Under the pieces are notes generated by a model. The model saw only the letters and a program-made list of their open reading frames with translations. It was not told where the DNA came from and searched no databases. From the NCBI GenBank assembly GCA_018873245.2, contig JAEMBT020000009.1, positions 6,611,180 through 6,675,179 of the forward strand: a DNA stretch of 64,000 bases, in the 5' to 3' direction. Made by a program: the position numbers and the translations under genes. Of this stretch, positions 11,835 through 24,331 are shown one piece after another (the first letter of the stretch is position 1; every line of letters begins with the position of its first letter). This DNA comes from Archegozetes longisetosus (lineage: Eukaryota > Arthropoda > Arachnida > Sarcoptiformes > Trhypochthoniidae).

Positions 11835-12588
11835 TAGAGCTGTGCGAACCCGGTTACTATGAACTAATCGGTTACTCGGTTACTGTTACTTCAAAATACT
11901 CGATTATTCGGTTACTATTACGGTTACTTTTCAGAAATTGATTTATTAAGACTAAAGCTACAAAAATAATTAATTAAATGATATAATTACTTAAAGATTA
12001 TAAATGTTAACAGAACTTGTTAGAATTAATCTCATTTATAATGATTAAGAAGTCTTAGAATCAGGTACATAAATAGTAATGTTCGACAAAATGTTCTTGA
12101 ATAGTATAGAAATTATTTCTTTAAATTTGATAAATTACAGCAAATAAATCTAATTATTTCAGTTTTACTTCCATCAAAATTTGTTTGTAGATCACTTTTG
12201 TATAACCTATTTAGAAAATAAATTTTCACATGAAGTTGAACTACTAGTGACACATAAAGATTGCAGAACTAATTCTGATATTAATGGAAAATATTTACAG
12301 TTCACACTCCATCACTCTATTCAATCGATTCTTTATCTGAATTCAAATAAGATTTCATCTATTGTGATGCTTTGGCTAATGGTTTTTGTAAAGATGAAAC
12401 AGGACTAATATTTTGATATCGATATCAATTAATCTTTTAAACAATAAAAGCAAACTAATAGAAATAATGGGAAAATTTTAAAAGGTAACCGAAAAAGTAA
12501 CCGTATGCAGAGTCGTGTAACCAGTAACTGATTATTTTATTAAGTAACTGAGTAACCGATTACTAGTAATCGGATTCACACGACTCTA
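11835..12588. mobile_element. Non-autonomous hAT-like element, 754 bp, with 8-bp target duplication
   Basis: Ends TAGAGCTGTGCGAACCCGG and, inverted, TAGAGTCGTGTGAATCCGA. Both are followed by clustered copies of CGGTTACT/AGTAACCG (for example 11850-11930 and 12485-12570), typical of subterminal transposase-binding repeats. Flanks ATTATGAG (11827-11834) and ATCATGAG (12589-12596) match at 7 of 8 positions, the hAT duplication size. The internal 75-codon frame at 12181 has no recognisable domain. Confidence 0.7.
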
Positions 12589-14143
12589 ATCATGAGGTAT
12601 TAAAACTTTCCAATTCAAACTTTTATGAGGCATAAAGCGTGTTGACAGTGTCTTCAGAATTAGATAATCACTTAAAGGTCCAAATATTGCTTGAAAGTGG
12701 CATTAATCATACCAAATTCAATTAAAACGCAACTTAATTATAAGTTAAAACTATTCAACGCATTATTAAGAGCATCAAATTGGACGAAGATATTCAGCGC
12801 TAGTGTCAACGCCTTTTAATTTGAAAGTATACTAGTAAAAATCGAAATAGATTATCAAATTTAGCCAATAATCACTCAAATTAGACTAATTTTGAAAGAT
12901 AGACTAGAGATTAGGAAGCTGAGGAATTTAGATGAATGGGTTGCTAAAATTGAGAATATTTGGAGCACCTTCAATCCCAATTTTCTAACCTATATTTATA
13001 TCTGCAAATTAGATCTATACCTATATTTATATTCTTAATTTGATTCTATGTGATGGTGCATTATAAAATGCATTGAAGTAAAGGGCATCAAGACTATATA
13101 TTAGAATTATATCTAATTTGTACTCTTATATACGCTTAATAGTTTATATGAGTATCATTATAATCTATGATTTAATTAAAGAAAAGCATATAACTACTTT
13201 TCTAAGGAACAACGTTTTTGCCCGTAACCTTAGATTCATTAAATTCAACAACAATTATGATATATTCTGATTTACTACAAACGAGAATTATGTGCTTCCA
13301 AGTGTTATATACTTCGAATACTTTATTCATCATTTAAGGACATGGCATATAACTTACATTCTATATACTTGTAATTAAATTTATTACTCAAACTACGGTT
13401 CAGTCTATTTTATACAGTTTCAAGCAGCTTGTAGACAATTATCCAAGTAAGCGACCTATTCAAGCAATTTATCATTATTTTGAAAATCAATCTAAACTAG
13501 TAACAAAAACTCTGACGTTCATTTATTTAAGGTTTAGTAATTCTCGCTTAAATAAAGTTAGTTTAAGCATTGTTGATTTAAGATATATTTGGTTAGATTC
13601 ATTTGCTTTTGAGTATCAATCATTTCAATTATTTCAGTTGTTTCTTATTAATTTTGGCAAAATTTAAATGATGTAAAGCACGTTTCTCAGAGAAAATTCA
13701 TTAAGCCAAATATAATATAGGAGAAAGTTGTGCTCTCTAGAGTTAGCTAATCAATGATATGAAACTGAAATTATATATTAGAAGACTCAATGATGTTTTG
13801 TGTAAATGTCTCGGTTTTGTTAATCAAATAGAGACGGTGAATGAAAGGTCATTAAGAAAATGCATTCATTTAAGTGGAATACAATATTCACTGTGTTAGC
13901 ATATAGAAAACAAATCTGTTTGCAATAAGTAATTAATTACTCAGGCTTTTATGCAGAAATTATCGAAATTTACATAAAATGTATTTAAAATTCTTCTATA
14001 TGACTACTTGTTCAGATGCACGAAAAGCATATACATAAGTTTGTAATGTTTTTAGAATTAGTTGAGGATATGTTTGAATTAGTCGTAATTCCTAACAAAC
14101 TCTTCGCGTAATAAATAATCTTTTGCTCATTATCAAAGTCCAT
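12589..14143. other. Intergenic, no gene recognised
   Basis: About 1.5 kb of AT-rich DNA. The last 150 bp (from about 13990) parallels the 3' flank of GR-8 (about 52944-53040) in inverted orientation, so the duplication that produced GR-6 and GR-8 extended past the genes. Confidence 0.4.
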
Positions 14144-15414
14144 TTATGTATTCGATCGAGCAGTTTGTAATAGAATAACAGTATAGTTCAGTATAAATGA
14201 GAATATCTGTAGAGTGAGGGAGAAATCAGTTTTAACTCTTATAGAGAAATTACAATTTCATACCGTAATCAAAGTTGTCTTTTTCAGAGCAGCATAACCT
14301 CCAACTGTGAAACCGAATCTCACTTCTCGAGAAATATTCTTAAACATAAGCCATTCTTTATATTTCAATTCATCCAAATGTTGGGCATTCGTATTATCCA
14401 AAACAGCATATATTCTTTCAGACTCTTCGTGTACTAATCCATTAATGTAACAGCTGATAATCAATTTGATCGCTGAAGTAATACCATTGAAAGCCGCTGA
14501 TATCGATTGATCTTTAATGAAAGAGTTTCGTTCTGATATGGCAAACATATAGATATTAAACATTATTGAAATCATAGTCTCTGTTATATCCAATTTAACG
14601 ACAAATGAAATCGACTGGTCCAAGCCGTTAATAGTATTTCGTAATTTGATGAATTTGTTTCTCAGATTCATTAGTGGACAAGTATTTTGTGATAATTTTA
14701 CATTCAGGATAGTTCTTGAGTAAAGGTTTCCTTTTAATGAGAAATAATCAAATGAAATATTAATCGTAAAATTATTTTATTTATAAAATTACTTGAATTC
14801 GTGTTTATTTCTTTGATGAGATCCTGTCTTAAAGTATTTAAGCATTCATAGAAATATACCGAAGTATTCCAAGTCAGAAACGAAACGGCCCACACAGATA
14901 TGAAACCACAGATTTGAAACATTATTATTATACTAATGAATAATGAACTCGATGTTTGAATCAAATTTGTAGAACACAGTTCATAAGAAACCATTAATAT
15001 GGGCAGTATTATATGAGCGATCCATATAATAAACAGTTTGATCATATTCTTGTTAAAATCCATTTGATAAAAAATTTCGTAAAACTTAATCCCACATAAG
15101 TTTGCATAAAATACATTAGCGATTCCATGAATACATCTCAATAAATACATTGCGACTCCCATAAAAGAAGCTAAAATCAAATTCGGCTCATTGTATAATA
15201 AGACCACTTGTGATGAGTTTCCGAGTGTATAGAAACCAAATAAAATTAAACATGTGCAAATAAATTCATTCAAATATGCGAAATATTTCAGATGCTTGTT
15301 TACATAAAGCTCGCCGTTTGAGTTGAATGCTATTCCGCCCAAAGGTATGCCAAAAAAGCGATAAAACCAAATGTAAATCTGGATTATCATAGAAACTTTA
15401 TGTATTAAAGCCAT
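14144..15414 (-). CDS. GR-6, intact gustatory-receptor-like protein (383 aa, subfamily B)
   Basis: Exons 15414-14793 (622 nt, ends phase 1, donor GTAATT), 14730-14264 (467 nt, acceptor AAAAG, donor GTATGA) and 14206-14144 (63 nt, acceptor CTACAG). The joined frame is open: 384 codons including the stop. N-terminus MALIHKVSMIIQIYIWFYR, the conserved PLGGIAFNSNGELY segment, FYANLCGIKFYEIFYQ mid-protein, GLVHEESERIY and FGFTVGGYAALKKTTL in exon 2, and NYTVILLQTARSNT at the C-terminus. About seven hydrophobic helices can be counted. It is nearly identical to GR-8 at 51672-52943, which lies on the opposite strand. Confidence 0.87.
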
Positions 15415-16076
15415 AATTTCGGAATCAGATTCTCGTAAATTTAATTAAATCTACTTGGCTTGAGAACACTATTAATTCTACAGTATTTATAAGAGATTTT
15501 ATTTTTGGAAACTCATTTGCTTAAAAGTGTTTTTCTCATTTTATTTCACTATTGATTGCTAAACTTATGATAAAAATTAATAAAGGTATTACATATAACA
15601 TACACATATATATTAAAATATATTACTTGACAAGTGTTTTGTATTTCTTTCCTTTTGTTGATTTTTCTACAATTAAATCAACATAATTTACATGAAAGCA
15701 TTGATCAGACATTTTAATATCGATTCAAATTCCTTAACTCCATTAATTGTCATTTAACCATACATTAAATGAGAAATAATTGCTTTCCATGATTTTTAAT
15801 ATGAATCAAATCCTGATATAAATTTAGGGCTAGATGAGGCTAAATTATGTATAACTTCCATAATAAACTATATTAATCGAATAATCAATTATTTGAAAAA
15901 ATTGATTTCGAATCATTAGTTGAATTTCTGAAATCGGAAAATTATTAAATGACTGAGAATCAACTGAGTCTTATGTCTCATCCTTTTTGAGAAATACAGC
16001 AAAGTGAAGCAGTTTGTACAACAACAATCAAGGTTCTTTACATTAAAATACTTTGAGTAGTGTTGGCAAACTTTTA
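15415..16076 (-). promoter_or_regulatory. 5' flank of GR-6 with conserved upstream block
   Basis: On the minus strand, 15625-15665 reads AGAAATACAAAACACTTGTC followed by AAGTAATA, the same block as upstream of GR-8, GR-9 and GR-11. It sits about 210 bp before the ATG. The remainder of the interval shows nothing recognisable. Regulatory role is inferred from conservation. Confidence 0.45.
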
Positions 16077-17326
16077 GAAATTATCTTTTGATGACAAATA
16101 TTCAAGAAAGTTTCTAAAGGTATTCATAGAGAGATTCGACGAACCAGAAATCTTGCTCACATTCAAATATAATGAACCTGAGCTATATGAGACAAAATAA
16201 AGTCATTTTAATCCTCATTTTTAAATCTATAATAGTAAAATTCCTTTTGAAGATTTTTAAAAATTAAGTCAAACCATTTTGCGGGTCAGAAAGTTCGTAT
16301 TTAGAGTGTAAATACTTTCTGTTAAATAACTGCTACTGTTTGACATCTATTTGTATTTTGAAATATAATTTCTCAGAATAAGTCGAAAAATTTGAATATT
16401 ATTTTATGAACGGACAACTTTTAATATCTATTTTTGACGAAAATTTTTACAACACTACATCCAATACAATGGCTCGAACAACATAATTAAACATTTACTC
16501 AAAGCTAGTGTTGCAAAAGGACAGTTTCTAAGGAAATCTTTCCAGAAAATTACTAGAAAGTTTTTCGTCAAAAATTGAAAAATTTTACTTTTGAATCTCC
16601 CATTGAAAAATATGAACTTCTAGGTAGAATCAAGAGAAACAAAGACAAAGCAGTTTTTTACGTTTTTACAGTTCAAAGTCATTTATTGATTAGAAAACAC
16701 TAAAATAAGAATAACTTAAGAAAAAGTTTAAGCAAATTTCAACATTTGTAGTTTACCTATAATTGTAATAAACAATGACTGTAATATCGTAGCACTGATT
16801 GAGTATAAAGTATTTGGTTTACCTGTCAGTATTTTCAATCAATTTGACGGTGAAGAGCTTTCCTATGACTGAAGTGCATAAAATTTTTACATTGAGATTT
16901 GAACCCTAAAAATCAAACTATTTACCGCTTCGTTTTGTTCCCTTGATTGTACATGTTATTACTAATATTAGAACTAAATTAAAATATGACGAAAACTGAT
17001 TTTTTCGACTTACTCTGAGCATTTGTTTTTTTAGAAATACTAATAGATGTCAAACAGTAACAACTATTCAACAAAAGTATTTACAACAAAGTAAATATGG
17101 ACTTTCTAACTCGCAAAATGACATAGCTTATTTAATTTTTAAAAATATTCATAAGGAATTTTACTATTAAAGGCTTAAAATGAGGATTAAAAATGAGGTT
17201 TTACCTTGTCCCAAATAACTCATGTTCGTTATATTTTAATGTGAGCAAGATTTCTAGTCCATCGAATCTTTTTAGAGTACCTCTAGAAACTTTCTAAAAT
17301 GCTTCTATTTAAAATATAATCTCTAA
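16077..17326. mobile_element. Fold-back element with about 320-bp imperfect inverted arms
   Basis: Arms at about 16077-16397 and 16998-17326 are imperfect reverse complements. Shared landmarks: AGAAAGTTTCTA near the outer ends, GATTCGA(C/T)G with AGAAATC, TTTTGCG(G/A)GT, TGTTTGACATCTATT, and TAAGTCGAAAAA at the inner ends. The loop of about 600 bp has no convincing open frame. A shorter internal repeat (TTTTTCGTCAAAAAT on both sides of about 16430-16580) suggests nested insertion. Non-autonomous; superfamily unknown. Confidence 0.6.
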
Positions 17327-17614
17327 GACTTACCAAAATTAGTCAAAGTATAAAAACTTAAATATTGTAATGATGATAATTTTCCCACTTTCCTTAACTT
17401 CTAGGATAGATAGATTTCGTAGACTTTGTTATTTATTAGAAGTAATAGATGTCAAAAAATTTTACCTTCTTTAAATTTTTATAGCTAATTTTGAGCCATA
17501 AACATTTCAAACACTTTAATTCGTATAAAGTATTTGTTAATAGTTTAAAGGAATAAGTGTCCTAAAAACTTTCTTTCTATAAAATAATACTATTAACTTA
17601 AAGTAATAAATACT
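17327..17614. other. Spacer, nothing recognised
   Basis: AT-rich DNA between the fold-back element and the exon 1 remnant of GR-7. Confidence 0.3.
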
Positions 17615-18292
17615 TCAAATTAATCAATCTATTCTTCAAAAACTTCGAACAAATTCAGGTATTCAATAACTATATTGTTTGGCTTCTAAAAGTGTTTTTC
17701 AGTTATTGAATTTATTTTTGGGAGTATTACAATAAATATTATCTATTTCTAACACATATAAGATAAAATTAAGGTTTCACAATCATATCATTTTGTGGAA
17801 TTGAAAAGTCATTTGATTAGAATCGGAAATACAATCAGCGAATTAGTTAAGTTACTTTCTTTAGCGTTGATTTTGCACATCATAGAAACAATTGTTGCTG
17901 TCATGTTTAATGTTTATGCATTCGTTATTACAAAAAAAAATTCATATATGGATGCGTACTTAGGATCAATTACATTCAGATGTACATTATCAACTGTTAA
18001 GTTAATTATAAATTGTTTTATGAATGGTTTGGTTCATGAAGAGTCAGAACAAATATATGCTACTTTGAACGAAATTAATGCAAGAGGTTTATGAATGAAT
18101 CGGAATATAAGGAATTGGTTTTATTTAAGACTATATTTCGTGAAACAAGCTTTGGTTTTACTATTGGAGGTTTTGCTAATTTGAGGAAAGCAACACTGAT
18201 CCCAGTGAAAATGAATTAAGTGTTATAATTCGAATTGATATATGATTTTTTTTTCTATAGACACCTTCATATTGGGCTACATAAAAATTGAG
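17615..18292 (+). pseudogene. GR-7, gustatory-receptor-like pseudogene (subfamily A)
   Basis: Only the last 44 nt or so of exon 1 survive (17615-17658, ending TTCAG with donor GTATTC). Exon 2 (17763-18204) reads as subfamily A (MELKSHLIRIGNTISEL, then GLVHEESEQIY). It carries a small indel and stop after NARGL (18092-18094), after which the GR sequence resumes in a different frame (ESEYKELVLFKT, GFTIGGFANLRKATL). Exon 3 after CTATAG at 18260 is truncated by a stop. Most similar to GR-3 and GR-5. Confidence 0.8.
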
Positions 18293-19451
18293 CCATCATT
18301 CAAATAATATATATTCTGAAATCAATATTTGAATTGTTCTTAATCATTAAATAGGTTGAAAAACAATTTTTTCCTACTATTTAAATTTTGTATTTATAGC
18401 TTTTTAAAAATGCTCATTCTAATTAAAATTAATTCCAAAGTTTATTAACTAAAATAGTATCAGAAATCCAAAGGTTTTCCAAACCAAATTTCAATTTTAT
18501 TTCATATAAAAGAATAAACTATAAAACTCGTATTTTGTAACTTTCTTCATCCTTTACTGATAAACCAATGTAATCTTAATACGTTTCGATTAATTTAATT
18601 TTATTAACGTCCGTTATTTACTCAGTTAACAAAATCAAATAAGCATTCACTTAAAAACTCGAATCAATTTTTTCTCTAAATCTTATAAAGGTATAAAAAG
18701 TTAGAAAATTTCAGAAACATACATTATACACTAGAATCAGAGACAGTCAGTTAATTACATAAGTCATAATACAGTGCGTTCAACATAAGCTTTACTAGTT
18801 TTGTGTTTAAATATTTTCTTATTAATTATTTATGGAATAATGCTTCTCTACTTAAAATGTAGAGAATCCTCTCAAGTTTTGTTACCCTCTGTATGGGCAT
18901 ATTTGAGCATATTTTTCTATTACTTTTATGTGTTTAAATAGTTTGATACCAGATTTTATTACAAACATTTCTAACTTTAGAGAAAAATAAAATTTATTTT
19001 TATAGTAAATTTATATCACTATCTACACATATAGTTAATTCCTAATTCTAATTACGAGCAACTACATCATTCAGTATATTTTACTCCAATGCGCAATAAT
19101 ATTTCATAAACATATTTACTACTTTTGTAATCTTTGTAATACGATAGTCTGGATACTTAACTCAATCCCTGATAGAATCTGAAACTATCTGATAAATCAT
19201 AATAGCGAATAGGTTTTTCTTAAAACTATCAAATGATTTTTTTCATAACCTTTAGTACGAATCTTCAAAGATTTAATGATTTTTATCATTGTTTTAAAGC
19301 TCATCTTTTGACCCAAAATCACCATCAAGTTAATTTCAAATTTAGTTTAAGAATACGAAAAATTTTTCATAAATTTTATTCATATTAAATCTTGTTTATA
19401 AAATAAATGAAAAAATATTCTTCATCAATTAATGAATAGGTAGTGATGTTT
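18293..19451. other. Intergenic region with one dispersed-repeat copy
   Basis: No gene seen. About 19073-19172 is a copy of a dispersed repeat (CAGTATATTTTACTC, then CAATAATATTTCATAAA, then CTTGTAATCT-like, then GATACTTAACTCAA). Related copies occur at about 31225-31320, 47875-47985 and 51058-51165. Confidence 0.5.
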
Positions 19452-20530
19452 TTAACCTAAAAGTCCACTTCCAGCTCCTTTGGCACCTTTAGCTCCAGCT
19501 GTGGCGGCAGCGGCTCCACCTTTCTTGAAGCCTGCTTTAGCTGCGGCGGCACCTTTCTTACCAGCAGCGGCAAATCCAGCTGCTGCTGCTCCCTTAGTTC
19601 CCGCAGCTTTGGCTGCTTTAGCACCCGCAGCTCCAGCAGCTCCGGCCCATCCACCCTTCTTACCCGCAGCTCCAGCGGCTCCACCAGCTGCGAATGCTCC
19701 ACCAGCTTTACCGAATTTGAAACCTTGAGCAGCCTTGAAGGTACTTTAATTAAAAAAGTTCAAATTAATATTTAAGATAAGTGATAAATTTGAGAATTAT
19801 AAAATGGTTTTATGAATACTTACGCTACTTTACCGAAAGCCTTATTATATCCAGCACCAAATTTTTTACCCCATTTGCCGCCTTTGCCCCATTTGGCTCC
19901 TTTTTTACCTGCAGCAGCGAATCCCTATTTTAGGTTGAAGCAAAAGATATCAAGATATAGTTGAAACATTTCAAATCAAGAATCTTCAGTAATAATAGAT
20001 TAAGTGTAGTGTTATGAAAGCTAGCCCTTATCTCGCTTTTATAATTAGCTCAACTCATGGTTTAATATAATACTAACCTTTGTTGCTGCTGCTTTTTTGC
20101 CTCCAGCAGCTGCGGCGGCCGCACCGGCAGCTCCAGCCTTTTTACCGAAGGCGGCTGCTTTACCGGCGGCTCCTGCTTTCGCTCCAGCTTTAAAACCTGC
20201 AGCACCGGCAGCCTTTTTCGCAGCTTTACCAACAATTGCAGCTCCGGCTCCTTTTCCTGCAATAGCGGATTCAGCGGGTTCTAAATCAGACACAACTTGA
20301 GATTGTTCAGAAGCATCGGTCTCTAAATCCGATTCGTCTAATATTTCATTTTCTTCAGAGTATGAAAAAGCTATGGCCACTGAGAATAACAAGCTTAATA
20401 CCACAAACTTTTTATCCAAACAAAAAGAAAAAAATTAATTTACAGTTAAATGGTTGTTCACAAAGTTTTCTATTATTAGCTAAACTTTTTAAAAACTAAT
20501 AATAATTATAAAATTTTTTACTAATTTCAT
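19452..20530 (-). CDS. Secreted Ala/Gly/Lys-rich protein with acidic pro-region (about 243 aa)
   Basis: Minus strand, four exons by my reading: 20530-20522 (ATG AAA TTA, donor GTAAAA), 20407-20078 (donor GTTAGT), 19924-19824 (acceptor AAATAG, donor GTAAGT) and 19743-19452. Phases 0, 0 and 2 agree and the joined frame is open. Product: signal peptide (MKL plus FVVLSLLFSVAIAFS), an acidic segment (ENEILDESDLETDASEQ), then a long cationic low-complexity region of GKKAGAAG, GAAAA, KWGKGGKWGKKFG and GFKFGKAGG types. The coding part is far richer in GC than the surroundings because of Ala/Gly codons. A structural, silk- or cement-like role, or a cationic antimicrobial precursor, are both possible. 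I do not recognise a named family. The micro-exon start is an inference; a TTG at 20419 is the only upstream alternative. TATATAAAT on this strand at about 20640-20630 could be the TATA box. Confidence 0.72.
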
Positions 20531-20649
20531 ACCAGTCTATAATCCATTTCAGTATAAGTGGTTTTATCTTACAATAAGTCACTTTAGACTAAAAACAAAA
20601 ACTGACAGAAAGTTTCATTTTTCGAACATTTATATAGGAAAATATTTGG

Positions 20650-22118
20650 TCCATTTCCGTTTAGAAAACTCAATACCAGTATTTTATTCGGAATGTGAAG
20701 TATAGATCAAAAGTGATACGTTTTTTTGGGAAGTGATTAAAAGTCACGGGACCTTCAAAATTTCAAATAATTGTAATTCAAACTTGATTTTTAGCTTGAA
20801 AGATCTCACTTTCCACATGTTTTCCTTTATTTTAGTTCAAGTATAATATTAAAATTTGAACAATTAATATCCGGCATTGTTTTCTGAGAGAGATAGAGAA
20901 AGAAAAGAAAAGATGATATAAAAGATAAGCTACGAAAAGAACACAGAAGAAAATGAACACAAAATAAATCCTTATAACAATATCGTATTCGCACATTATA
21001 AATAGTTGCACTGAATAGCACACTTAAGTTAGAACATTGTAAAAAACAAGTTTTGACAGTTGAATTGACAATTTTAATTTATTTTTCTTTTTTATGTGAT
21101 GATCAGCTATTGGAATATTTATTGTAACTGGCTTTATATAACAATTACGAGCATATTAATGTTGATACTTCAAAATGCTTAGAGTTTTTCTTTTTTAGCT
21201 CAAGTTGTTTTCTATTGTCAATTTTTTAATACTTAGGGTACAAATGTTTCCATTTTTTACTGATAAGATGCTTGTTGATTCAGTACTCTCTTCGGCTGAA
21301 CACAGCTTTTACTTGAATGCATTCTTGTTCTCTAACCTCGATGAAATGTAGTTTTTGGATTAGAAAGTTGTATTTAACTAGTTATTAAATGTTTATTTTC
21401 AAAATCAAAATAGTTTTTGAGAAAAACTCATTTGTTGAGAAAAAAATAAGAAATAACCAACTAACTATAAGTTTTATCTTTACTCTGATGTCTAACTTTT
21501 GAATTGTTTGAATCGAAACAACAAAAACGCTATAATATAATTCTTTTTAAAAAGCTAACTCACTACTTCATAATCAGTTTTCTTGCTTATAAAGTGATTA
21601 TGTAAGCATTTATTTTCTATACTTCTTTAATGAGGTTTGCATCTTGTTCTCTGACATCCTATTCATCGACAAAAGTCTGTTTTATAAAATTCATCAAATC
21701 TTTCATTTTCTCGATTTCAATTTTATATTTGGTTAGGGTTAGGTTCGTTTTAATTAGTTTGTTAGGTTAAGTTAGGCTTGATTACTAATATATAGCTCCT
21801 TTTTAGTTGTTAAGCTATAGGTGAACAGGCTGATCCGTGTCAACGATGGAGAGCTATGCTTATCTTTTCGATACCCTCTGCTCTGTGACTAACGCCAACA
21901 TGAACCAAAGTTATAGCTGTCGAAAGCTATATTATTGTTTTAGGTTATTACTTAATAGAACTTTACTCAAATATATCAATAACAATACCCATTCACTTAA
22001 AAAATTTTGAATTGAGATTTAGTTAGTCTAAAATTTTATTACTAAACTTTTTAAGAAAATCAATTACAAAATTGAGTTAGTAAGTCATATTTGTTAACAA
22101 TTGGGTCTTATATTAATA
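20650..22118. other. Intergenic region, no gene recognised
   Basis: AT-rich with a purine-rich tract (about 20885-20960) and a short GGTTAGGGTTAGGTT stretch near 21733. Overlapping short minus-strand frames at 20827-21023 are low-complexity and not credible genes. Confidence 0.4.
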
Positions 22119-22120
22119 TA

Positions 22121-23025
22121 AGCCTTGGCTAGAGAAATCTGCACAACATTTAAGACGCAATTTCTTAACCAAATATAGTTGATTCGATTAAATTTTGTTT
22201 TTACTTTGAAAGAATAGTTATTAGGTAACAAAACATTGCAATTATTAGTTTATAATAATTTATAATAAGAAAGATGTCCTCCTCTAAAGAGCTTGAGGCT
22301 AGGAAAGGATTGGCGCTTTTATTGAAAGAAACCCGAATATGAAAACTTGCGATATCGTAAGACATAATGAACTGGAGGTATCCCTCGCCGTACAGTATAT
22401 TCAATTATCAAAGATTCATAAGGGGTCAGAGTGCCGATCGGACTCAGGTCGAGAAAAACCGAAATTAACCGAAAAACTAAAGACAAAATAATTGAGTTCG
22501 CGGTAATGCGATCACTGCAGAAGTCTATATTCGGGAATGTTTACCACTTCTGAAAGATTTTATCGATAAGTACCATTCAGACGATAAATATGTTTTCTGG
22601 CCCGATTGGCTACTTCTCATTACGCCAAAACCACTCAAGAAGTTTACCAAAGAGTTGGAATCAAAGTTGTCCCAAAGAGATCAGTCCTCTAAATGTCCCC
22701 AACTCCACCCAATTGAAAGATTTTGGGCAAATTTGGGTAAATAAATTTATCAAAATGGGTGGACAACAGATGTAAATCCCTAAACTAATTCGAAGAATCA
22801 AAACTAATACGTAAAAGATCTGAAAATCTGTGCCAAAACCTTATGAGAGGTGTTAAGACTAAGGTCCGCAAAGCAGCGGACAAAGGAGTACTATCTGTCA
22901 TCAATTGATATCAATTTAAACTTCATATAATGTATTTTCATTTAATAAATTTCTGTTAAATTTCGGTGAAATTTTGATTAATAATTATTGAAATTATTTT
23001 TGTGCAGATTTCTCTAGCCAAGGCT
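22121..23025 (+). mobile_element. Tc1-like element, decayed, with complete TIRs
   Basis: Perfect inverted ends AGCCTTGGCTAGAGAAATCT followed by GCACAA, flanked by TA at 22119-22120 and 23026-23027, the Tc1/mariner target. Total 905 bp. The inside carries transposase remnants with stops and frameshifts: SSKELEARKG at about 22275, IRECLPLLKDFIDKYHSDDKYVFWPD at about 22530-22610 (second catalytic Asp region), and HPIERFWANL at about 22710 (third acidic residue, E). Non-autonomous now. Confidence 0.85.
22275..22900 (+). pseudogene. Tc1-family transposase remnant
   Basis: Several frames together cover an N-terminal DNA-binding start (MSSSKELEARKG) and the C-terminal half of the DDE domain (KYVFWPD, then SSHYAKTTQEV in another frame, then HPIERFWANLGK). 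At least two frameshifts and several stops separate them. The frame at 22590-22775 is a shadow of this region. Confidence 0.75.
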
Positions 23026-23027
23026 TA

Positions 23028-23319
23028 TTTTTGACTGAAGTCTATATCTACTACGAACAGAATGTCCTTTTGTTCCGATATTTAACCGAAAGTTCAGAAA
23101 TTATTCTTAGAATTTTAGTAATGTGTGGGTACTCTCTGTAAGTACTCATTAAGATTCAAGTGAGTCAAGTCTTTCTTTCAATAGATATATGTTCAAGTAT
23201 TTGAGCCATGGCTATAATTCTATCCGGCATTCCATGGTCACTGTTGTATCTTTCAAGGTGCTCAGTACAAATGTCCGCGCGTGAATTTTTCTGAGCAGAT
23301 GTCAGCTGATGTGGTACTT
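23028..23319. other. Spacer with a piece of dispersed repeat
   Basis: About 23200-23290 (TTTGAGCCATGGCTATAATTC, ATTCCATGG, GTTGTATCTTTCAA) recurs in both arms of the central element near 31360-31410 and 47790-47850. No gene. Confidence 0.4.
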
Positions 23320-24284
23320 GATTCCCTGACAAGATCGAAGGGAAAATACCGAATGAAAAAAGATCGAGTCAATAATATCGAAATAAAGACCGAATACGAC
23401 ATAAGACCGAATGCAATATAAGATCGAATACGATATAAGGTCGAAATTCAGCATAGGATTGAATAAGATATATCTAAATCTAAATTAATTTTATTTAAGT
23501 ATTGTACTCTTTAATTTAATTGAACTTGTTTATGAAATTATATTTTCCAAAGATTCTAATAAATCTTTTACAAAAGAAATTACACAAATTGGATTAGTCA
23601 CTTCATATTTATTGTTTAAAATGTCATAAATTAGATTAGTATCATATTATGGGTTGCTGCTATATTAATCGAAGACTAACTAATGAACTTATTTTTATGA
23701 ATACTTAAATGAAACTATTTTCGACTGTTCATCAAAGAGAGTAAAATATGAATTAAGGCTTTTCGTAAATATCTTATTCAATAAGATGAACACCTATTTA
23801 GATACCTTTAGATATTTTTTACGCGTTGTATCAGCACAATAATGAGCATAAGAAATATCTAAAGATATCTAAACAGGTGCTTATCTGATTAAAGACAGTA
23901 TTTTTAATCAAATATTTTTAATTAGATGCCTTCATTCAGATTTGACTCTTATTGAGATAGTCTAAAAATAGTTTGATTAAAATATCACTTAACACGCTTT
24001 GATTTTTATTTTGGTTTTAATTGGTATGACTTTTGACACATGACAATTGAATATATTGAATAATGTTTAAAAATTTTTTTATATAAGACTAGATATTTAT
24101 ATTAATTGTCATGAATAAATAAAACCTTTCAAGTTTTATTGCCATTATGCTTTCACAAGCGTTATATCACGCCACTTAGTCTGGCGGATACGAACTCTAT
24201 CCGTGGTTACTGTTCTGAGACACCGGATTTTCGGATCCAGGACCATTTGACCTACCGATCATTTGGCCTACAAACCATTTTACC

Positions 24285-24331
24285 CAACCTAACCTAACCT
24301 AACTAACCCAACCTAACCCAACAAAACGGTT
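24285..24331. repeat. CCTAA-type simple repeat inside a small hairpin
   Basis: A run of CCTAACCTAACC and CCCAACCTAACCC lies between inverted flanks GACCATTTGACCTACC (24241-24256) and GGTAGGTCAAATGGTC (24331-24346). It resembles the arthropod telomere unit TTAGG but is short, impure and embedded in a hairpin. Confidence 0.6.

Noticed and set aside
19480-19728. Plus-strand Pro/Ala-rich open frame
   Set aside because: It is the antisense of the Ala/Gly/Lys-rich gene. The minus-strand reading has splice sites, a signal peptide and a stop.
20062-20300. Other frames over the Ala-rich exon on both strands
   Set aside because: Shadows caused by GC-rich codons of the real minus-strand exon; no start context or domains.
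24285-24331. Possible interstitial telomere (CCTAA repeats)
   Set aside because: The tract is under 50 bp, impure and enclosed by a hairpin of transposon-like sequence. A second short GGTTAGG stretch near 21733 shows the motif is scattered here.
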